DNA of 40,524 nucleotides, from assembly GCA_963205175.1 (NCBI GenBank), contig CAUJIW010000033.1, positions 1 to 40,524 of the forward strand, written 5' to 3'. This DNA is from Pseudomonadota bacterium. Lineage in GTDB: Bacteria; Pseudomonadota; Alphaproteobacteria; Sphingomonadales; Sphingomonadaceae. The notes below the pieces were generated by a model. The model did not search any database and was not told the DNA's origin. It was given only the letters and a program-made list of their open reading frames with translations. The translations under genes were made by a program, and so were the position numbers. Shown one piece after another: positions 23,990 to 32,814 of this stretch (its first letter is position 1; each line of letters opens with the position of its first letter).

Positions 23990-24709
23990 TCACTGCCGGA
24001 GCGCGGTGCCGACCGGCCGGTCGCCCCGCGCCTCATGGAACAGGTGGGTGGCCAGCGCGGCGCCGATCAGGGGTGCCAGCAGGTTCAGCACCGGCACCAT
24101 GAACAGCAGCGTCACCGGCAAACCGAGCCGGAACAGCAGCGGACGGTGGCTGGCCCGGAAGGCGCGCTCGCCGCGTCCGCCGAGATGGCGGATCGCCACC
24201 ATCTGCACATAGTCCCGCCCCAGCAGATAGCCGTTGAGGAGCACGAACAGCACCAGCGGCCCGACGGCGGTGAACAGCAGCAGCAGATACACCGGCAGCG
24301 CCAGCAGGTTCCATGCCAGCAGCCGCAGCCCCGACAAGAGACCCAGCCACGGCCCCTCGACCCAGCCCATCGGCCGGGGGGCGCGGGCGTGCGGGTAGTG
24401 ACGGTCCTCCACCGCGTCGACGGCGACGTCGAGCAGAATGCCCATGATCGCGGTGGCCACCGCCGGGAACAGCAGCCACAGCGACAGCAGCAGCCCCAGC
24501 GCCGCCACGGTGCCGTCGATCCAGCCCCAGGCATTGGCCGCCCACAGCGGCCAGCCACGGCTATCGACCATGTTCACCAGCCGGTCGAGACCCCACCAGA
24601 CGCCGGCGAACACCAGCAGCGTCAGCAGCGTCGAGCCCAGCAGCAGCCGGATGAAACGCGGGTCGGACAACTGGCCGATGGCAAGGGTGAGGGCGCGTAC
24701 CATGGCCAA
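23990..24709 (-). CDS. EI24/CysZ-like integral membrane protein
   Basis: The 239 residues contain several hydrophobic helices (roughly 20-45, 65-95, 120-160 and 200-225) arranged as in EI24-domain proteins, which include E. coli CysZ, a sulfate transporter. The conserved-looking segments are FPAVATAIMGILLD and NGYLLGRDYVQMVAIRH, typical of the family. Sulfate transport is not proven: alphaproteobacterial members are usually annotated only as EI24-domain proteins. It is transcribed away from the PfkB kinase gene across 87 bp and followed by the lipoprotein gene after 40 bp, possibly as a two-gene operon. Confidence 0.85.
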   Translation of the reverse strand: MAMVRALTLAIGQLSDPRFIRLLLGSTLLTLLVFAGVWWGLDRLVNMVDSRGWPLWAANAWGWIDGTVAALGLLLSLWLLFPAVATAIMGILLDVAVDAVEDRHYPHARAPRPMGWVEGPWLGLLSGLRLLAWNLLALPVYLLLLFTAVGPLVLFVLLNGYLLGRDYVQMVAIRHLGGRGERAFRASHRPLLFRLGLPVTLLFMVPVLNLLAPLIGAALATHLFHEARGDRPVGTALRQ

Positions 24710-24796
24710 GGCGTGACCGATCGGCCCGGTGGCGTCAATGGTTGCGAGACCGGACGTTGCCGGCTAGGCACGCAAGACCGCTCCAGCACGAGGAAG

Positions 24797-25789
24797 ATGA
24801 TGACCAACCGCCTTCACGTTCTCGCCATCGGCAATGCCATCGTCGACGTCATCGCCCGCGCCGAGGACACTTTCCTCGCCGACCAGGGCCTGGTGAAAGG
24901 CGCCATGCGGCTGATCGACGAGGCGGAAGCGACCCGGCTCTACGGCCTGATGGGGCCGGGCCGCGAGGTCTCCGGCGGTTCCGCCGCCAACAGCATCGCC
25001 GGGCTGGCGGCACTGGGCGCGAAGGTCGGCTTCATCGGCCGGGTGCGCGACGACCAGCTGGGCGGCGTGTTCGCGCACGACATCCGGGCGCTGGGTGTCG
25101 AATACACCACCGAGCCCGCCACCGACGGCCCGGCCACCGCGCGCTGTCTGGTGCTGGTGACGCCGGACGGCCAGCGCACCATGAACACCTTTCTCGGCGC
25201 CTCGACCCAGCTCAGCTCGGCGGACATCGACGCCGCCCAGGTCGCCCGCGCCGACGTGCTCTACATCGAGGGCTATCTGTGGGACGCGCCGGCGGCCAAG
25301 CAGGCGATTGTCGATGCCATCCGCATTGCCCACCGCCATGGCAACCGGGTCGCCTTCACCCTGTCCGACCCGTTCTGCGTCGACCGCCACCGGGCGGAGT
25401 TCCTTGACCTGGTGCGCGGCCATGTCGACGTGCTGTTCGCCAACGAGGTCGAGCTGAAGTCGCTCTACCAGACCGAGGACTTCGACCAGGCGCTGGACCA
25501 GCTGGCCTGCGTCTGCGACATCGCCGCCGTCACCCGCTCCGAGCACGGCGTGGTGGTGCTGACGCCCGAGGAACGCCACATCGTCGCCGCCGAGCCCGGC
25601 GTGACGGTGGTGGATACCACCGGCGCCGGCGACCTGTTCGCCAGCGGTTTCCTGCATGGCCTGACCGCGCACCGGCCGCTGGCCGAGTGCGGCCGCATCG
25701 GCTGCATCGCGGCGGCGGAAGCCATCTCCCACATCGGCGCCCGGCCGGAGGCCGATCTCAAGGCGCTGGTCGCCGCCCGGCTGGGATAA
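24797..25789 (+). CDS. PfkB-family carbohydrate/nucleoside kinase (adenosine kinase-like)
   Basis: The 330-residue protein opens with VLAIGNAIVDVIA (7-19) and contains the ribokinase glycine signature SGGSAANSIAGLAALGAK, an internal NEVELKSLY, and the C-terminal DTTGAGDLFASGF (273-285) with the anion-hole GAGD and base Asp279. It thus belongs to the PfkB family; the arrangement is closest to bacterial adenosine kinase-like members, but the substrate is not fixed by these motifs. GAGGAAG precedes tandem ATG codons at 24797 and 24800; the second has better spacing. It stands alone as a plus-strand gene between minus-strand neighbours. Confidence 0.9.
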   Translation: MMTNRLHVLAIGNAIVDVIARAEDTFLADQGLVKGAMRLIDEAEATRLYGLMGPGREVSGGSAANSIAGLAALGAKVGFIGRVRDDQLGGVFAHDIRALGVEYTTEPATDGPATARCLVLVTPDGQRTMNTFLGASTQLSSADIDAAQVARADVLYIEGYLWDAPAAKQAIVDAIRIAHRHGNRVAFTLSDPFCVDRHRAEFLDLVRGHVDVLFANEVELKSLYQTEDFDQALDQLACVCDIAAVTRSEHGVVVLTPEERHIVAAEPGVTVVDTTGAGDLFASGFLHGLTAHRPLAECGRIGCIAAAEAISHIGARPEADLKALVAARLG

Positions 25790-25804
25790 GCGCCCGGGCC
25801 AGGC

Positions 25805-27208
25805 TCAACCGGCAAGATCGCTGCGCCGGCGGCCGTAGCCGAGATAGACCAGCCCGCCCAGCAGCGACCAGCCAAGGAAGCGCCACCAGGTATCCACCGG
25901 CAGCAACAGCATCAGGCCGCCGCAGCCCAGAATCGCCAGCCCCGCCACCAGCGGCAGCGCCGGACAGCGGAACGGGCGGGGATATTCCGGGTGGGTGCGG
26001 CGCAGCACCAGTGCGCCGACCGCGACACTGAGAAACGCGAACAGGGTGCCGATGTTGGACAGCTCGACGATCTTGTCGAGCGGCAGCAGGCCAGCGACCA
26101 GCGCCACCACCGCGCCCCCGGCCAGCGTCACCACGTGCGGGGTGCCGCGGGTGCCATGCAGGGTGGCGAAGGCAGGCGGCAGCAGGCCGTCGCGCGCCAT
26201 CACGAAGGCCAGCCGGCTCAGGCCGTAGAGCAAGGTCAGCAGCACCGCCGTCAGGCCGGCCAGCGCGCCGATGGCGACGACGCCGGCGGCCACCGGCTGG
26301 TGGGCGGCGCGCAGCACCAGCGCCAGCGGTTCCTTGCTGAGGCCGAGGTCGAACCAGCGTACGACGCCGGTCGACACCAGGCCGACCACGGCGAACACCA
26401 GGATGCACAGCAGGATCGCCGCCAGCAGCGCCAGCGGCAGGTCGCGGTTGGGCCGACGAGCCTCCTCGGCGGTCGATGCCAGGGTGTGAACGCCGACATA
26501 GGCGAAGAACACCACGGCGGTGGCCGCCAGCACGCCGATGGTCTCGCCGCCGCTGATCCGCTCGAACCAGCCCAGCGCCAGGAACGGCTGCCAGTTGGCC
26601 GGCGCCATGGCGGGCGCCGCCAGCCACAGGAAGATCATCAGCACCGCGATCTTGACCAGTACCATGATGCTGTTGAGCAGCGCGGAACGCCGGGTGCCCA
26701 GGGCCAGCAGCAGGCTCACCGCCAGCACAATGGCCATCGCCGGGAAATCGGCGACGCCGCCCAGCCTTGGCACGGTGGCATAGACCGCCGGCAGATCGAA
26801 GCCGAGCTGGCCCGCCAGCCCGACGACATAGCCTGACCAGCCCGAGGCCACCGCCGCCGCGCTGACCGCCAGTTCCAGCACCAGATTCCAGCCTACCAGC
26901 CAGGCCAGCGCCTCGCCGAGGCTGGCATAGGCAAAGGTATAGGCACCGCCGGCGACCGGCGCCATCGCCGCCATCTCGGCATAGGCCAGCGCCGCGAACA
27001 GGCTGACCAGGCCCGCCAGCACGAAGGCAAGCCCGACCGCCGGACCCGCCTTCTGCGCCGCGACACCGATGAGCACGAACACCCCGGCGCCGATGATCGA
27101 ACCGACGCCCAGCAGCGTCAGGTCGACGGCGCCCAGCGTGCGCTTGAGCGGGCGGCGCCCGGCATGCGCGACGATGTCACGCAGCGGTTTGACGCGCCAG
27201 CCCGTCAT
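25805..27208 (-). CDS. APC-superfamily amino acid permease
   Basis: The 467-residue protein has about 12 transmembrane helices and the family hallmark in TM1, GVGSIIGAGVFVLIG (34-48), with further APC motifs such as PVAGGAYTF and FFAYVGVHTLASTAEE. Such proteins import cationic or other amino acids by proton symport or exchange; the substrate cannot be told from the sequence. It lies 10 bp after a paralogous permease gene (27219-28709), with AAGGAG upstream of the ATG, so the two are cotranscribed. Compared with its neighbour it lacks the long external loop near the middle. Confidence 0.92.
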   Translation of the reverse strand: MTGWRVKPLRDIVAHAGRRPLKRTLGAVDLTLLGVGSIIGAGVFVLIGVAAQKAGPAVGLAFVLAGLVSLFAALAYAEMAAMAPVAGGAYTFAYASLGEALAWLVGWNLVLELAVSAAAVASGWSGYVVGLAGQLGFDLPAVYATVPRLGGVADFPAMAIVLAVSLLLALGTRRSALLNSIMVLVKIAVLMIFLWLAAPAMAPANWQPFLALGWFERISGGETIGVLAATAVVFFAYVGVHTLASTAEEARRPNRDLPLALLAAILLCILVFAVVGLVSTGVVRWFDLGLSKEPLALVLRAAHQPVAAGVVAIGALAGLTAVLLTLLYGLSRLAFVMARDGLLPPAFATLHGTRGTPHVVTLAGGAVVALVAGLLPLDKIVELSNIGTLFAFLSVAVGALVLRRTHPEYPRPFRCPALPLVAGLAILGCGGLMLLLPVDTWWRFLGWSLLGGLVYLGYGRRRSDLAG

Positions 27209-27218
27209 GCCCGTCTCC

Positions 27219-28709
27219 TTATTCCGCCGGCGGCGTCACGCCGGGGGCCATGTGGCTGCGGCGGTAACCGTAGAGGAAGTACACCACCAGACCGATGCCG
27301 GCCCAGATCGGGAACACCAGCTTGGCCTGGATCGGCAGGAACAGGAACAGCACGATGCACCCGATGGCGGCCAGCGGCCCCACCAGCCACAGCGCCGGCG
27401 TGCGGAAATGGCGGATACGGGTCGGCTCCGAACGCCGCAGCAGCATCACGCCGATGGCCACCATCAGGAACGCGAACAGCGTGCCCGAGTTGGAAATGTC
27501 GGCCAGACGCCCCACCGGGAAGAAGGCCGCCGCGATGGTGACGCCGATGCCGGTGACGATGGTCACCACATGCGGGGTCCTGAATTTCGGATGGACCTTG
27601 CTCAGTACATCCGGCAACAGGCCGTCGCGCGACATCACGAAGAAGATGCGGGTCTGGCCGTAGATCATCATCAGGATCACCGACGGCAGCGCCAGGAAGG
27701 CGGCCAGGCCGAGCGCGTTGCCGACCGCCGGGTGGCCGATGGCGCGCAGCACATGCGCCAGCGCCTCGCGCGAGCATACCAGCGGCTGCTCGCCCAGCGC
27801 CGCGACCTCGGTGCAGCGGGCGGCCATGGCGGTGCTGCCCGGTTCCAGCCATGCGCCGGCCGCCGACATCAGCGGCTGGGCACCATAGGCGCCGGTCGCG
27901 CCGGCGGCCACCAGCAGGTAGAAGATGGTGCAGATAATCAGGCTGCCGATCAGGCCGATCGGCACGTTACGCTGCGGATTCTTGGTTTCCTCCGCCGCCG
28001 TCGACACGGCGTCGAAACCGACATAGGCGAAGAAGATCGAGCTGGCCGCGCCAATCACGCCGGCGGCGCCCAGCGGCGCGAACGGCTGGAAGTTGGCGTC
28101 GTCCATCACCGGCAGGGCGATGACGATGAAGGCCAGCAGGGCCGTCACCTTGATCGCCACCAGCACGGCATTCACCGTCGCGCTCTCCTTGGTGCCGACA
28201 TAGAGCAGTGCCGTCACCGCCAGCGCGATGACAATGGCAGGCAGGTTGACCATGCCGCCGGCATAGGGGCCGTTGGCAAGCGCATGCGGTATCTCGATAC
28301 CCAGCGAATGGTCGAGCAGGCCGACCAGATAGCCGGACCAGCCGACCGCCACCGCGCTCGCCGCCACGGCATATTCAAGGATCAGCGCCCAACCCACCAG
28401 CCAGGCGACGAACTCGCCCATCACGGCGTAGGAATAGGTGTAGGCGGAGCCCGACACCGGCACCATCGAGGCCAGTTCGGAATAACACAGCGCCGCCACG
28501 CCGCAGACGAAGGCGGCGATGACGAACGAGATCATCATGCCCGGCCCGGCCTTCTGCGCGGCTTCCGCCGTCAGCACGAAAATGCCGGTGCCAATGATGG
28601 CGCCAACGCCCAGCATGGTCAGTTGCAGGGCCCCCAGGGAGCGATGAAGACTTTTCTTTTCGGCATTCGCCATGATGGCGTCGAGTGACTTGACTCGCCA
28701 GAAGAGCAT
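27219..28709 (-). CDS. APC-superfamily amino acid permease (cationic amino acid transporter-like)
   Basis: The 496-residue protein has the TM1 motif GVGAIIGTGIFVLTA, the VPVSGSAYTYSYAV segment, and FFAYVGFDAVSTAAEETKNP, typical of the CAT-like branch of the APC family. About 12 membrane helices are predicted. A loop of about 60 residues between the seventh and eighth helices contains two cysteines (in ARCTEV and LVCSRE). ATG 28709 was chosen: MLFWRVKSL matches the usual N-terminus and a GGGAGGGGG lies upstream, whereas an in-frame ATG at 28733 is less likely. It is the first gene of the tandem permease pair. Substrate unknown. Confidence 0.93.
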   Translation of the reverse strand: MLFWRVKSLDAIMANAEKKSLHRSLGALQLTMLGVGAIIGTGIFVLTAEAAQKAGPGMMISFVIAAFVCGVAALCYSELASMVPVSGSAYTYSYAVMGEFVAWLVGWALILEYAVAASAVAVGWSGYLVGLLDHSLGIEIPHALANGPYAGGMVNLPAIVIALAVTALLYVGTKESATVNAVLVAIKVTALLAFIVIALPVMDDANFQPFAPLGAAGVIGAASSIFFAYVGFDAVSTAAEETKNPQRNVPIGLIGSLIICTIFYLLVAAGATGAYGAQPLMSAAGAWLEPGSTAMAARCTEVAALGEQPLVCSREALAHVLRAIGHPAVGNALGLAAFLALPSVILMMIYGQTRIFFVMSRDGLLPDVLSKVHPKFRTPHVVTIVTGIGVTIAAAFFPVGRLADISNSGTLFAFLMVAIGVMLLRRSEPTRIRHFRTPALWLVGPLAAIGCIVLFLFLPIQAKLVFPIWAGIGLVVYFLYGYRRSHMAPGVTPPAE

Positions 28710-28920
28710 GTGGATTTCCCCCTCCCGCATCACGCGGGATCAATAAGATTATGCCGCCACGCTAGCCGGTGCGTCGCCCCCGGCAAAGACAGAAAATTGC
28801 GTGACGCCTTCGACCACGCCCGCCGCATCACCCGCGCCTCCCCCTCCCCGGGCGACGCCGCCACCATGGCCGCGACCCAACCGCTCCGACCACGACCATG
28901 GCAGGACTAAAGGGATAAAG

Positions 28921-28949
28921 CAAGATAAAATTGCTAAATACCTATCTTG
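28921..28949 (-). terminator. Candidate terminator of the his-HIT operon
   Basis: CAAGATA (28921-28927) and TATCTTG (28943-28949) form a 7-bp inverted repeat around 15 bp, in an unusually AT-rich patch 13 bp after the HIT-gene stop. On the minus strand it is followed by CTTTATCCCTTT. The large loop makes it a weak candidate. Confidence 0.35.
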
Positions 28950-28962
28950 GCCGCCGGGCCGT

Positions 28963-29346
28963 TCAGTCGTGGCGGACCAGCATCGGCCCCAGCGGCCGGC
29001 CGGCGAACACATGGACATGCAGGTGCGGCACTTCCTGGTGGGAGTGCGGCCCGGCGTTGGCCAGCAGGCGATACCCGTCGGCGACCACGCCGAGCGCCTC
29101 GGCGGTCTTGCCGACGGCGCGGATGAAGCCGGCGATCAGCGCGTCCGGCGCGCCGGCGGCGAAGTCCGCCCACGACACGTAGCGCCCCTTGGGGATCACC
29201 AGCACATGGGTCGGCGCCTGCGGGTTGATGTCGTGGAAGGCCAGCGCGAACTCGTCCTCATAGACCTTCCGCGCCGGAATTTCGCCGCGCAGGATACGGG
29301 CGAAGATGTTGTTGTCGTCATAGGGTTCGAGGCTCTGGACGGCCAT
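28963..29346 (-). CDS. HIT-family nucleotide-binding protein (HinT-like)
   Basis: The 127-residue protein carries the histidine-triad active site HLHVHVF with His108, His110 and His112. It also has the NNIFARILRGEIPARKVYEDE N-terminal region usual for HinT-type purine nucleoside phosphoramidases (seen as NNIFARILRGEIPA then RKVYEDE). Members hydrolyse AMP-lysine or similar phosphoramidates. It is the last gene of the hisBHAFE cluster, 93 bp after hisE, an arrangement common in alphaproteobacteria. The link to histidine synthesis is only positional. Confidence 0.93.
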   Translation of the reverse strand: MAVQSLEPYDDNNIFARILRGEIPARKVYEDEFALAFHDINPQAPTHVLVIPKGRYVSWADFAAGAPDALIAGFIRAVGKTAEALGVVADGYRLLANAGPHSHQEVPHLHVHVFAGRPLGPMLVRHD

Positions 29347-29439
29347 GGAATCGCTCCTGGGTCAACACGGGTCGCCCCCGTGATAGCCGGTCGCCCCGCC
29401 TGCCGTCGAGAGGGGCCGGCATCGGCCGGCGACGGCGCC

Positions 29440-29766
29440 TCAGTCCTTGCGCGCGGCCTTCTCGGCCAGCCCCGAGGTGCCTTCGCGGCGGGCCAGCTCC
29501 GCCATCACGTCATCGGGGGTGATGCCGCAGTCGGCCCACAGCACCGCCAGATGGAACAGCAGGTCGGCGGATTCGGCGATCACCTGGGCCCGCCCCTCGC
29601 CGACGGCCGCCAGCGCCGTCTCAAGGCCTTCCTCGCCGACCTTCTGGGCGATCTTCGCCCGCCCCCTGGCGGTGAGCTTGGCGACATAGCTCGCCGACGG
29701 ATCGGCCGCGCGACGGGCCAGTACCGTGGCGTAGAGCGTGGCGATCTGGTCGGGCGCCGACGTCAT
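29440..29766 (-). CDS. hisE: Phosphoribosyl-ATP pyrophosphatase
   Basis: HisE carries out the second step of histidine synthesis, hydrolysing PR-ATP to PR-AMP. The 108 residues contain the MazG-like metal-binding signature: [13 protein letters not shown] (about 42-54) and [13 protein letters not shown] (about 64-76), with the paired acidic residues. It is a stand-alone HisE; no HisI domain is attached. ATG 29766 overlaps the end of hisF by 4 bp (ATGA), so translation is coupled. Confidence 0.95.
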   Translation of the reverse strand: MTSAPDQIATLYATVLARRAADPSASYVAKLTARGRAKIAQKVGEEGLETALAAVGEGRAQVIAESADLLFHLAVLWADCGITPDDVMAELARREGTSGLAEKAARKD

Positions 29767-30578
29767 GACGTCACCCGGGCCGACGCACGAACCGGCGGGG
29801 CGGCCTGCAGGCGCACCGGCAGCCCGGCCTCGGCCATGTGCTGCTTGGCCTCGCCCACCGTGTGGGTGCCGAAGTGGAAGATCGAGGCCGCCAGCACCGC
29901 GTCGGCGCCGCCGGTCGAGACGCCCTCGACCAGATGGTCGAGCGAGCCGACGCCGCCAGAAGCGATCACCGGCACGCTGACGGCGTCCGCGATCGCCCGG
30001 GTCAGCGCCAGGTCATAGCCGCTCCTGGCGCCGTCGCTGTCCATCGAGGTCAGCAGGATCTCGCCGGCGCCGAGGTCGACGACCTGGCGGGCGAAGGCGA
30101 TGGCATCGATGCCGGTGGGGGTACGGCCGCCGTGGGTGAAAATCTCCCAGCGGTCCGGCTCGCCCTCGGCATTCACCCGCTTGGCGTCGATGGCGACGAC
30201 GATGCACTGGCTGCCGAACTGTTCGGCCAGCTCGCGCACCAGCTCGGGTCGCTGCACGGCCGCGGTGTTGACCGACACCTTGTCGGCGCCGGCCAGCAGC
30301 AGCCGGCGCACGTCGTCGGCGGTGCGGACGCCGCCGCCCACGGTGAGCGGCATGAAGCAGGCTTCCGCCGTGCGGCGCACCACGTCGAGGATGATGCCGC
30401 GGTTGTCGGACGACGCCGTGATGTCGAGGAAGCACAGCTCGTCGGCGCCGGCGGCGTCATAGACCTTGGCCTGTTCGACCGGATCGCCGGCGTCCACCAG
30501 ATCAAGGAACTGCACGCCCTTGACCACGCGACCGTCCTTGACATCAAGGCAGGGGATGACGCGCTTGGTCAGCATCAT
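29763..30578 (-). CDS. hisF: Imidazole glycerol phosphate synthase, cyclase subunit
   Basis: HisF uses ammonia from HisH to turn PRFAR into imidazole glycerol phosphate and AICAR. The 271-residue TIM barrel has catalytic Asp12 in IPCLDVKDG and the second Asp in VVAIDAKR, with phosphate-binding TVGGGVRT and IASGGVGS. It is about 15 residues longer than usual, through a C-terminal tail after [10 protein letters not shown]. Overlaps with hisA (ATGA at 30575-30578) and hisE show a tightly coupled operon. Confidence 0.96.
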   Translation of the reverse strand: MMLTKRVIPCLDVKDGRVVKGVQFLDLVDAGDPVEQAKVYDAAGADELCFLDITASSDNRGIILDVVRRTAEACFMPLTVGGGVRTADDVRRLLLAGADKVSVNTAAVQRPELVRELAEQFGSQCIVVAIDAKRVNAEGEPDRWEIFTHGGRTPTGIDAIAFARQVVDLGAGEILLTSMDSDGARSGYDLALTRAIADAVSVPVIASGGVGSLDHLVEGVSTGGADAVLAASIFHFGTHTVGEAKQHMAEAGLPVRLQAAPPVRASARVTS

Positions 30579-31330
30579 GCCGCCCCCACCTCCACGCGCG
30601 CGCAGGCCAGCGCCGCACCGAGGTCGAGCCGGCCGTCATAGATCGCCCGGCCGCTGATGACGCCTTCCAGCCGGCCCTTCACCGTGCCGGCGGCCGCCAC
30701 CAGCGCCTCGATGTCGGCGATGTCGGCAACGCCGCCCGAGGCGATGACCGGCAGGGTGGTGGCTTCCGCCAGCGCCACCGTCGCCTCGACGTTGCAGCCC
30801 TTGAGCAGGCCGTCGCGGCCGACGTCGGTGAACAGCACGGCGGCGACGCCGGCATCCTCGAAGCGCTGCGCCAGCGCCGCCACCGGCACGTCGGAGACGG
30901 CGGCCCAGCCATCGGTCGCCACCATGCCGTCGCGGGCGTCCACCGCCACCACGATGCGGCCCGGATGACGGGCGGCGGCGGCCTTGACCAGCGCCGGGTT
31001 CTTCAGCGCGGCGGTGCCGATGACGACGCGGGCGACGCCCAGCCCCAGCCAGCGCTCGATGGTGGCATCGTCACGGATGCCGCCGCCGACCTGGGTCTTG
31101 CCCGGAAAGGCGGCGATGATCGCCTCCACCGCGGCCGCGTTGCGCGGCTCGCCGGCGAAGGCGCCGTCGAGGTCGACAATGTGCAGCCAGGCCGCCCCCT
31201 GGGCGCCGAAGCTGCGGGCCTGGGCGGCGGGGTCGGTGTTGAACACCGTGGCCTGGTCCATCAGGCCCTCCTTCAGGCGCACCACCTGGCCGCCCTTGAG
31301 GTCGATCGCCGGGAAAATCGTGAAGCTCAT
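30575..31330 (-). CDS. hisA: Phosphoribosylformimino-5-aminoimidazole carboxamide ribotide isomerase
   Basis: HisA performs the Amadori isomerisation of ProFAR to PRFAR. The 251-residue TIM barrel has general-base Asp10 in FPAIDLKGG and Asp131 in VVAVDARDG, with GGGIRDD and ASGGVAD phosphate-binding loops. ATG 31330, which overlaps the hisH stop as ATGA, gives the family N-terminus [14 protein letters not shown]; an in-frame ATG 9 bp upstream is less likely. It lies between hisH and hisF in the hisBHAFE order. Confidence 0.96.
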   Translation of the reverse strand: MSFTIFPAIDLKGGQVVRLKEGLMDQATVFNTDPAAQARSFGAQGAAWLHIVDLDGAFAGEPRNAAAVEAIIAAFPGKTQVGGGIRDDATIERWLGLGVARVVIGTAALKNPALVKAAAARHPGRIVVAVDARDGMVATDGWAAVSDVPVAALAQRFEDAGVAAVLFTDVGRDGLLKGCNVEATVALAEATTLPVIASGGVADIADIEALVAAAGTVKGRLEGVISGRAIYDGRLDLGAALACARVEVGAA

Positions 31331-31983
31331 GGCTTCCACTCCAGAAACGCACGCAACAACGCCAGGCCGTAATCCTGGCTCTTCTCGGGATGAAACTGGG
31401 TGCCGAGCAGGTTGTCACGGCCGACGATCGCGGTCACCGGCCCGCCATAGTCGGTGCGCGCCAGCACATGCGCCGGCTCCTCGGGCTCCAGATGGTAGCT
31501 GTGCACGAAGTAGGCGAAGCCGTCGTTCTCCAGCCGCGCCAGCACCGGATGGGCGCGGCCGGCCTCGGTGAAGGCGACCTTGTTCCAGCCCATGTGCGGC
31601 ACCTTCAGCCGCGGATCGTTGGGCGACAGCCGCACCACGTCGCCGGGCACCCAGCCCAGCCCCTGGTGCAGACCGTGCTCCAGGCCACGCCGGGCCATCA
31701 GCTGCATGCCGACGCAGATGCCCAGGAACGGCCGGCCGCCCTCGATCACCGCCTGCTGCAACGCCGCCTCCATGCCGGCGATCGAGCGCAGCGCGGTGGC
31801 GCACTGGCCGAAGGCGCCAACGCCCGGCAGCACGACGCGGTCGGCCTGAGCGACCAGCCGGGCATCACCGGTGACGCTGACCGCGACCTCGCGGCCAAGA
31901 TCGGCGGCGGCGCGCTCCAGCGCCTTGGCGGCCGAGCGCAGGTTGCCCGAGCCGTAGTCGATGATCGCCAGACGTTCTGCCAC
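31327..31983 (-). CDS. hisH: Imidazole glycerol phosphate synthase, glutamine amidotransferase subunit
   Basis: HisH releases ammonia from glutamine for HisF. The 218-residue class I amidotransferase has its triad in plain view: Cys90 in GICVGMQ, and His198 and Glu200 in GTQFHPEKS. The N-terminus [12 protein letters not shown] and oxyanion strand PGVGAFG are typical. The gene starts 26 bp after hisB and overlaps hisA. Confidence 0.96.
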   Translation of the reverse strand: MAERLAIIDYGSGNLRSAAKALERAAADLGREVAVSVTGDARLVAQADRVVLPGVGAFGQCATALRSIAGMEAALQQAVIEGGRPFLGICVGMQLMARRGLEHGLHQGLGWVPGDVVRLSPNDPRLKVPHMGWNKVAFTEAGRAHPVLARLENDGFAYFVHSYHLEPEEPAHVLARTDYGGPVTAIVGRDNLLGTQFHPEKSQDYGLALLRAFLEWKP

Positions 31984-32009
31984 GGGTGCCTTTACTCCAA
32001 ACCAGACGC

Positions 32010-32609
32010 TTACAGGGTGCCGCCCAGCGTTCCCTTGGTCGACGGCACGGCATCGGCCTTGCGCGGATCGATGGTAAGCGCCGCCCGCAGCGCCCGCGCC
32101 AGACCCTTATAGCAGGATTCGACGATGTGGTGATTGTTGCTGCCATAGAGCGTCTCGACATGCAGCGTCACGCCGGCCGCCTGGGCGAAGGCCTGGAACC
32201 ATTCCTTGAACAGCTCGGTGTCCATGTCACCCAGCTTGTCGCGCGAGAACTCGACCTTCCAGACCAGATAGGGCCGGCCGGAAATGTCGATGGCGACCCG
32301 GGTCAGCGTCTCGTCCATCGGGATCAGCGCGTCGGCGTAGCGGGTGATGCCCTTCAGGTCGCCCGCGGCTTTCGCCACCGCCTGGCCGATGGCGATGCCG
32401 CTGTCCTCGGTAGTGTGGTGGAAGTCGATGTGCAGATCACCCGTCGCCGCGACGTCGAGGTCGATCAGCGAATGGCGGGAGAGCTGCTCCAGCATGTGAT
32501 CGAGAAAACCGATGCCGGTCGAGACCGTGTACTCGCCGGTGCCATCGAGGTTCAGGGCGACGCTGATCTGCGTCTCCTTGGTCTTGCGTTCAATCTTTGC
32601 CGTGCGCAT
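32010..32609 (-). CDS. hisB: Imidazoleglycerol-phosphate dehydratase
   Basis: HisB removes water from imidazole glycerol phosphate to give imidazole acetol phosphate, using two manganese ions. This is the monofunctional 199-residue form without a histidinol-phosphatase domain. Metal-binding His/Glu motifs are visible: [24 protein letters not shown], and [17 protein letters not shown] near the C-terminus. It is the first gene of the hisBHAFE-HIT run; GGAGCAGG precedes the ATG. The promoter must lie within 32610-32802, which also carries a tandem repeat. Confidence 0.96.
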   Translation of the reverse strand: MRTAKIERKTKETQISVALNLDGTGEYTVSTGIGFLDHMLEQLSRHSLIDLDVAATGDLHIDFHHTTEDSGIAIGQAVAKAAGDLKGITRYADALIPMDETLTRVAIDISGRPYLVWKVEFSRDKLGDMDTELFKEWFQAFAQAAGVTLHVETLYGSNNHHIVESCYKGLARALRAALTIDPRKADAVPSTKGTLGGTL

Positions 32610-32732
32610 GCCACCTGCTCCAATCGAGCGGGCTATAGCAGCGCATCGCTATCGGTGCCACGATTTATGCGCACCTGACGGGCTAGGCGCACACGAAGGC
32701 TGTCCCGGCCACCGTCGTCCATTCCACCGCTG

Positions 32733-32814
32733 CCCCGGCTGCCGCCTCGGGCGGCGATCTCCCCGGCTGCCGCCTCGGGCGGTGATCTCCCCGGCTGCCG
32801 CCTCAGGCGGCGCG
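32733..32814 (-). repeat. 28-bp tandem repeat with a hairpin in each unit
   Basis: Nearly three copies of a 28-bp unit lie at 32733-32760, 32761-32788 and 32789-32814. Each holds a GCCGCC-TCR-GGCGGY inverted repeat (32741-32755, 32769-32783, 32797-32811). The third hairpin spans the TGA of the phosphatase-like gene (32803-32805). They may act as a stacked terminator or an mRNA 3'-end structure before hisB; no U-tracts follow. Confidence 0.8.

Noticed and set aside
27069..28688. Long plus-strand open frame opposite the permease gene
   Set aside because: It lies against the APC permease gene, with a His/Arg/Gln-rich composition and no recognisable domains.
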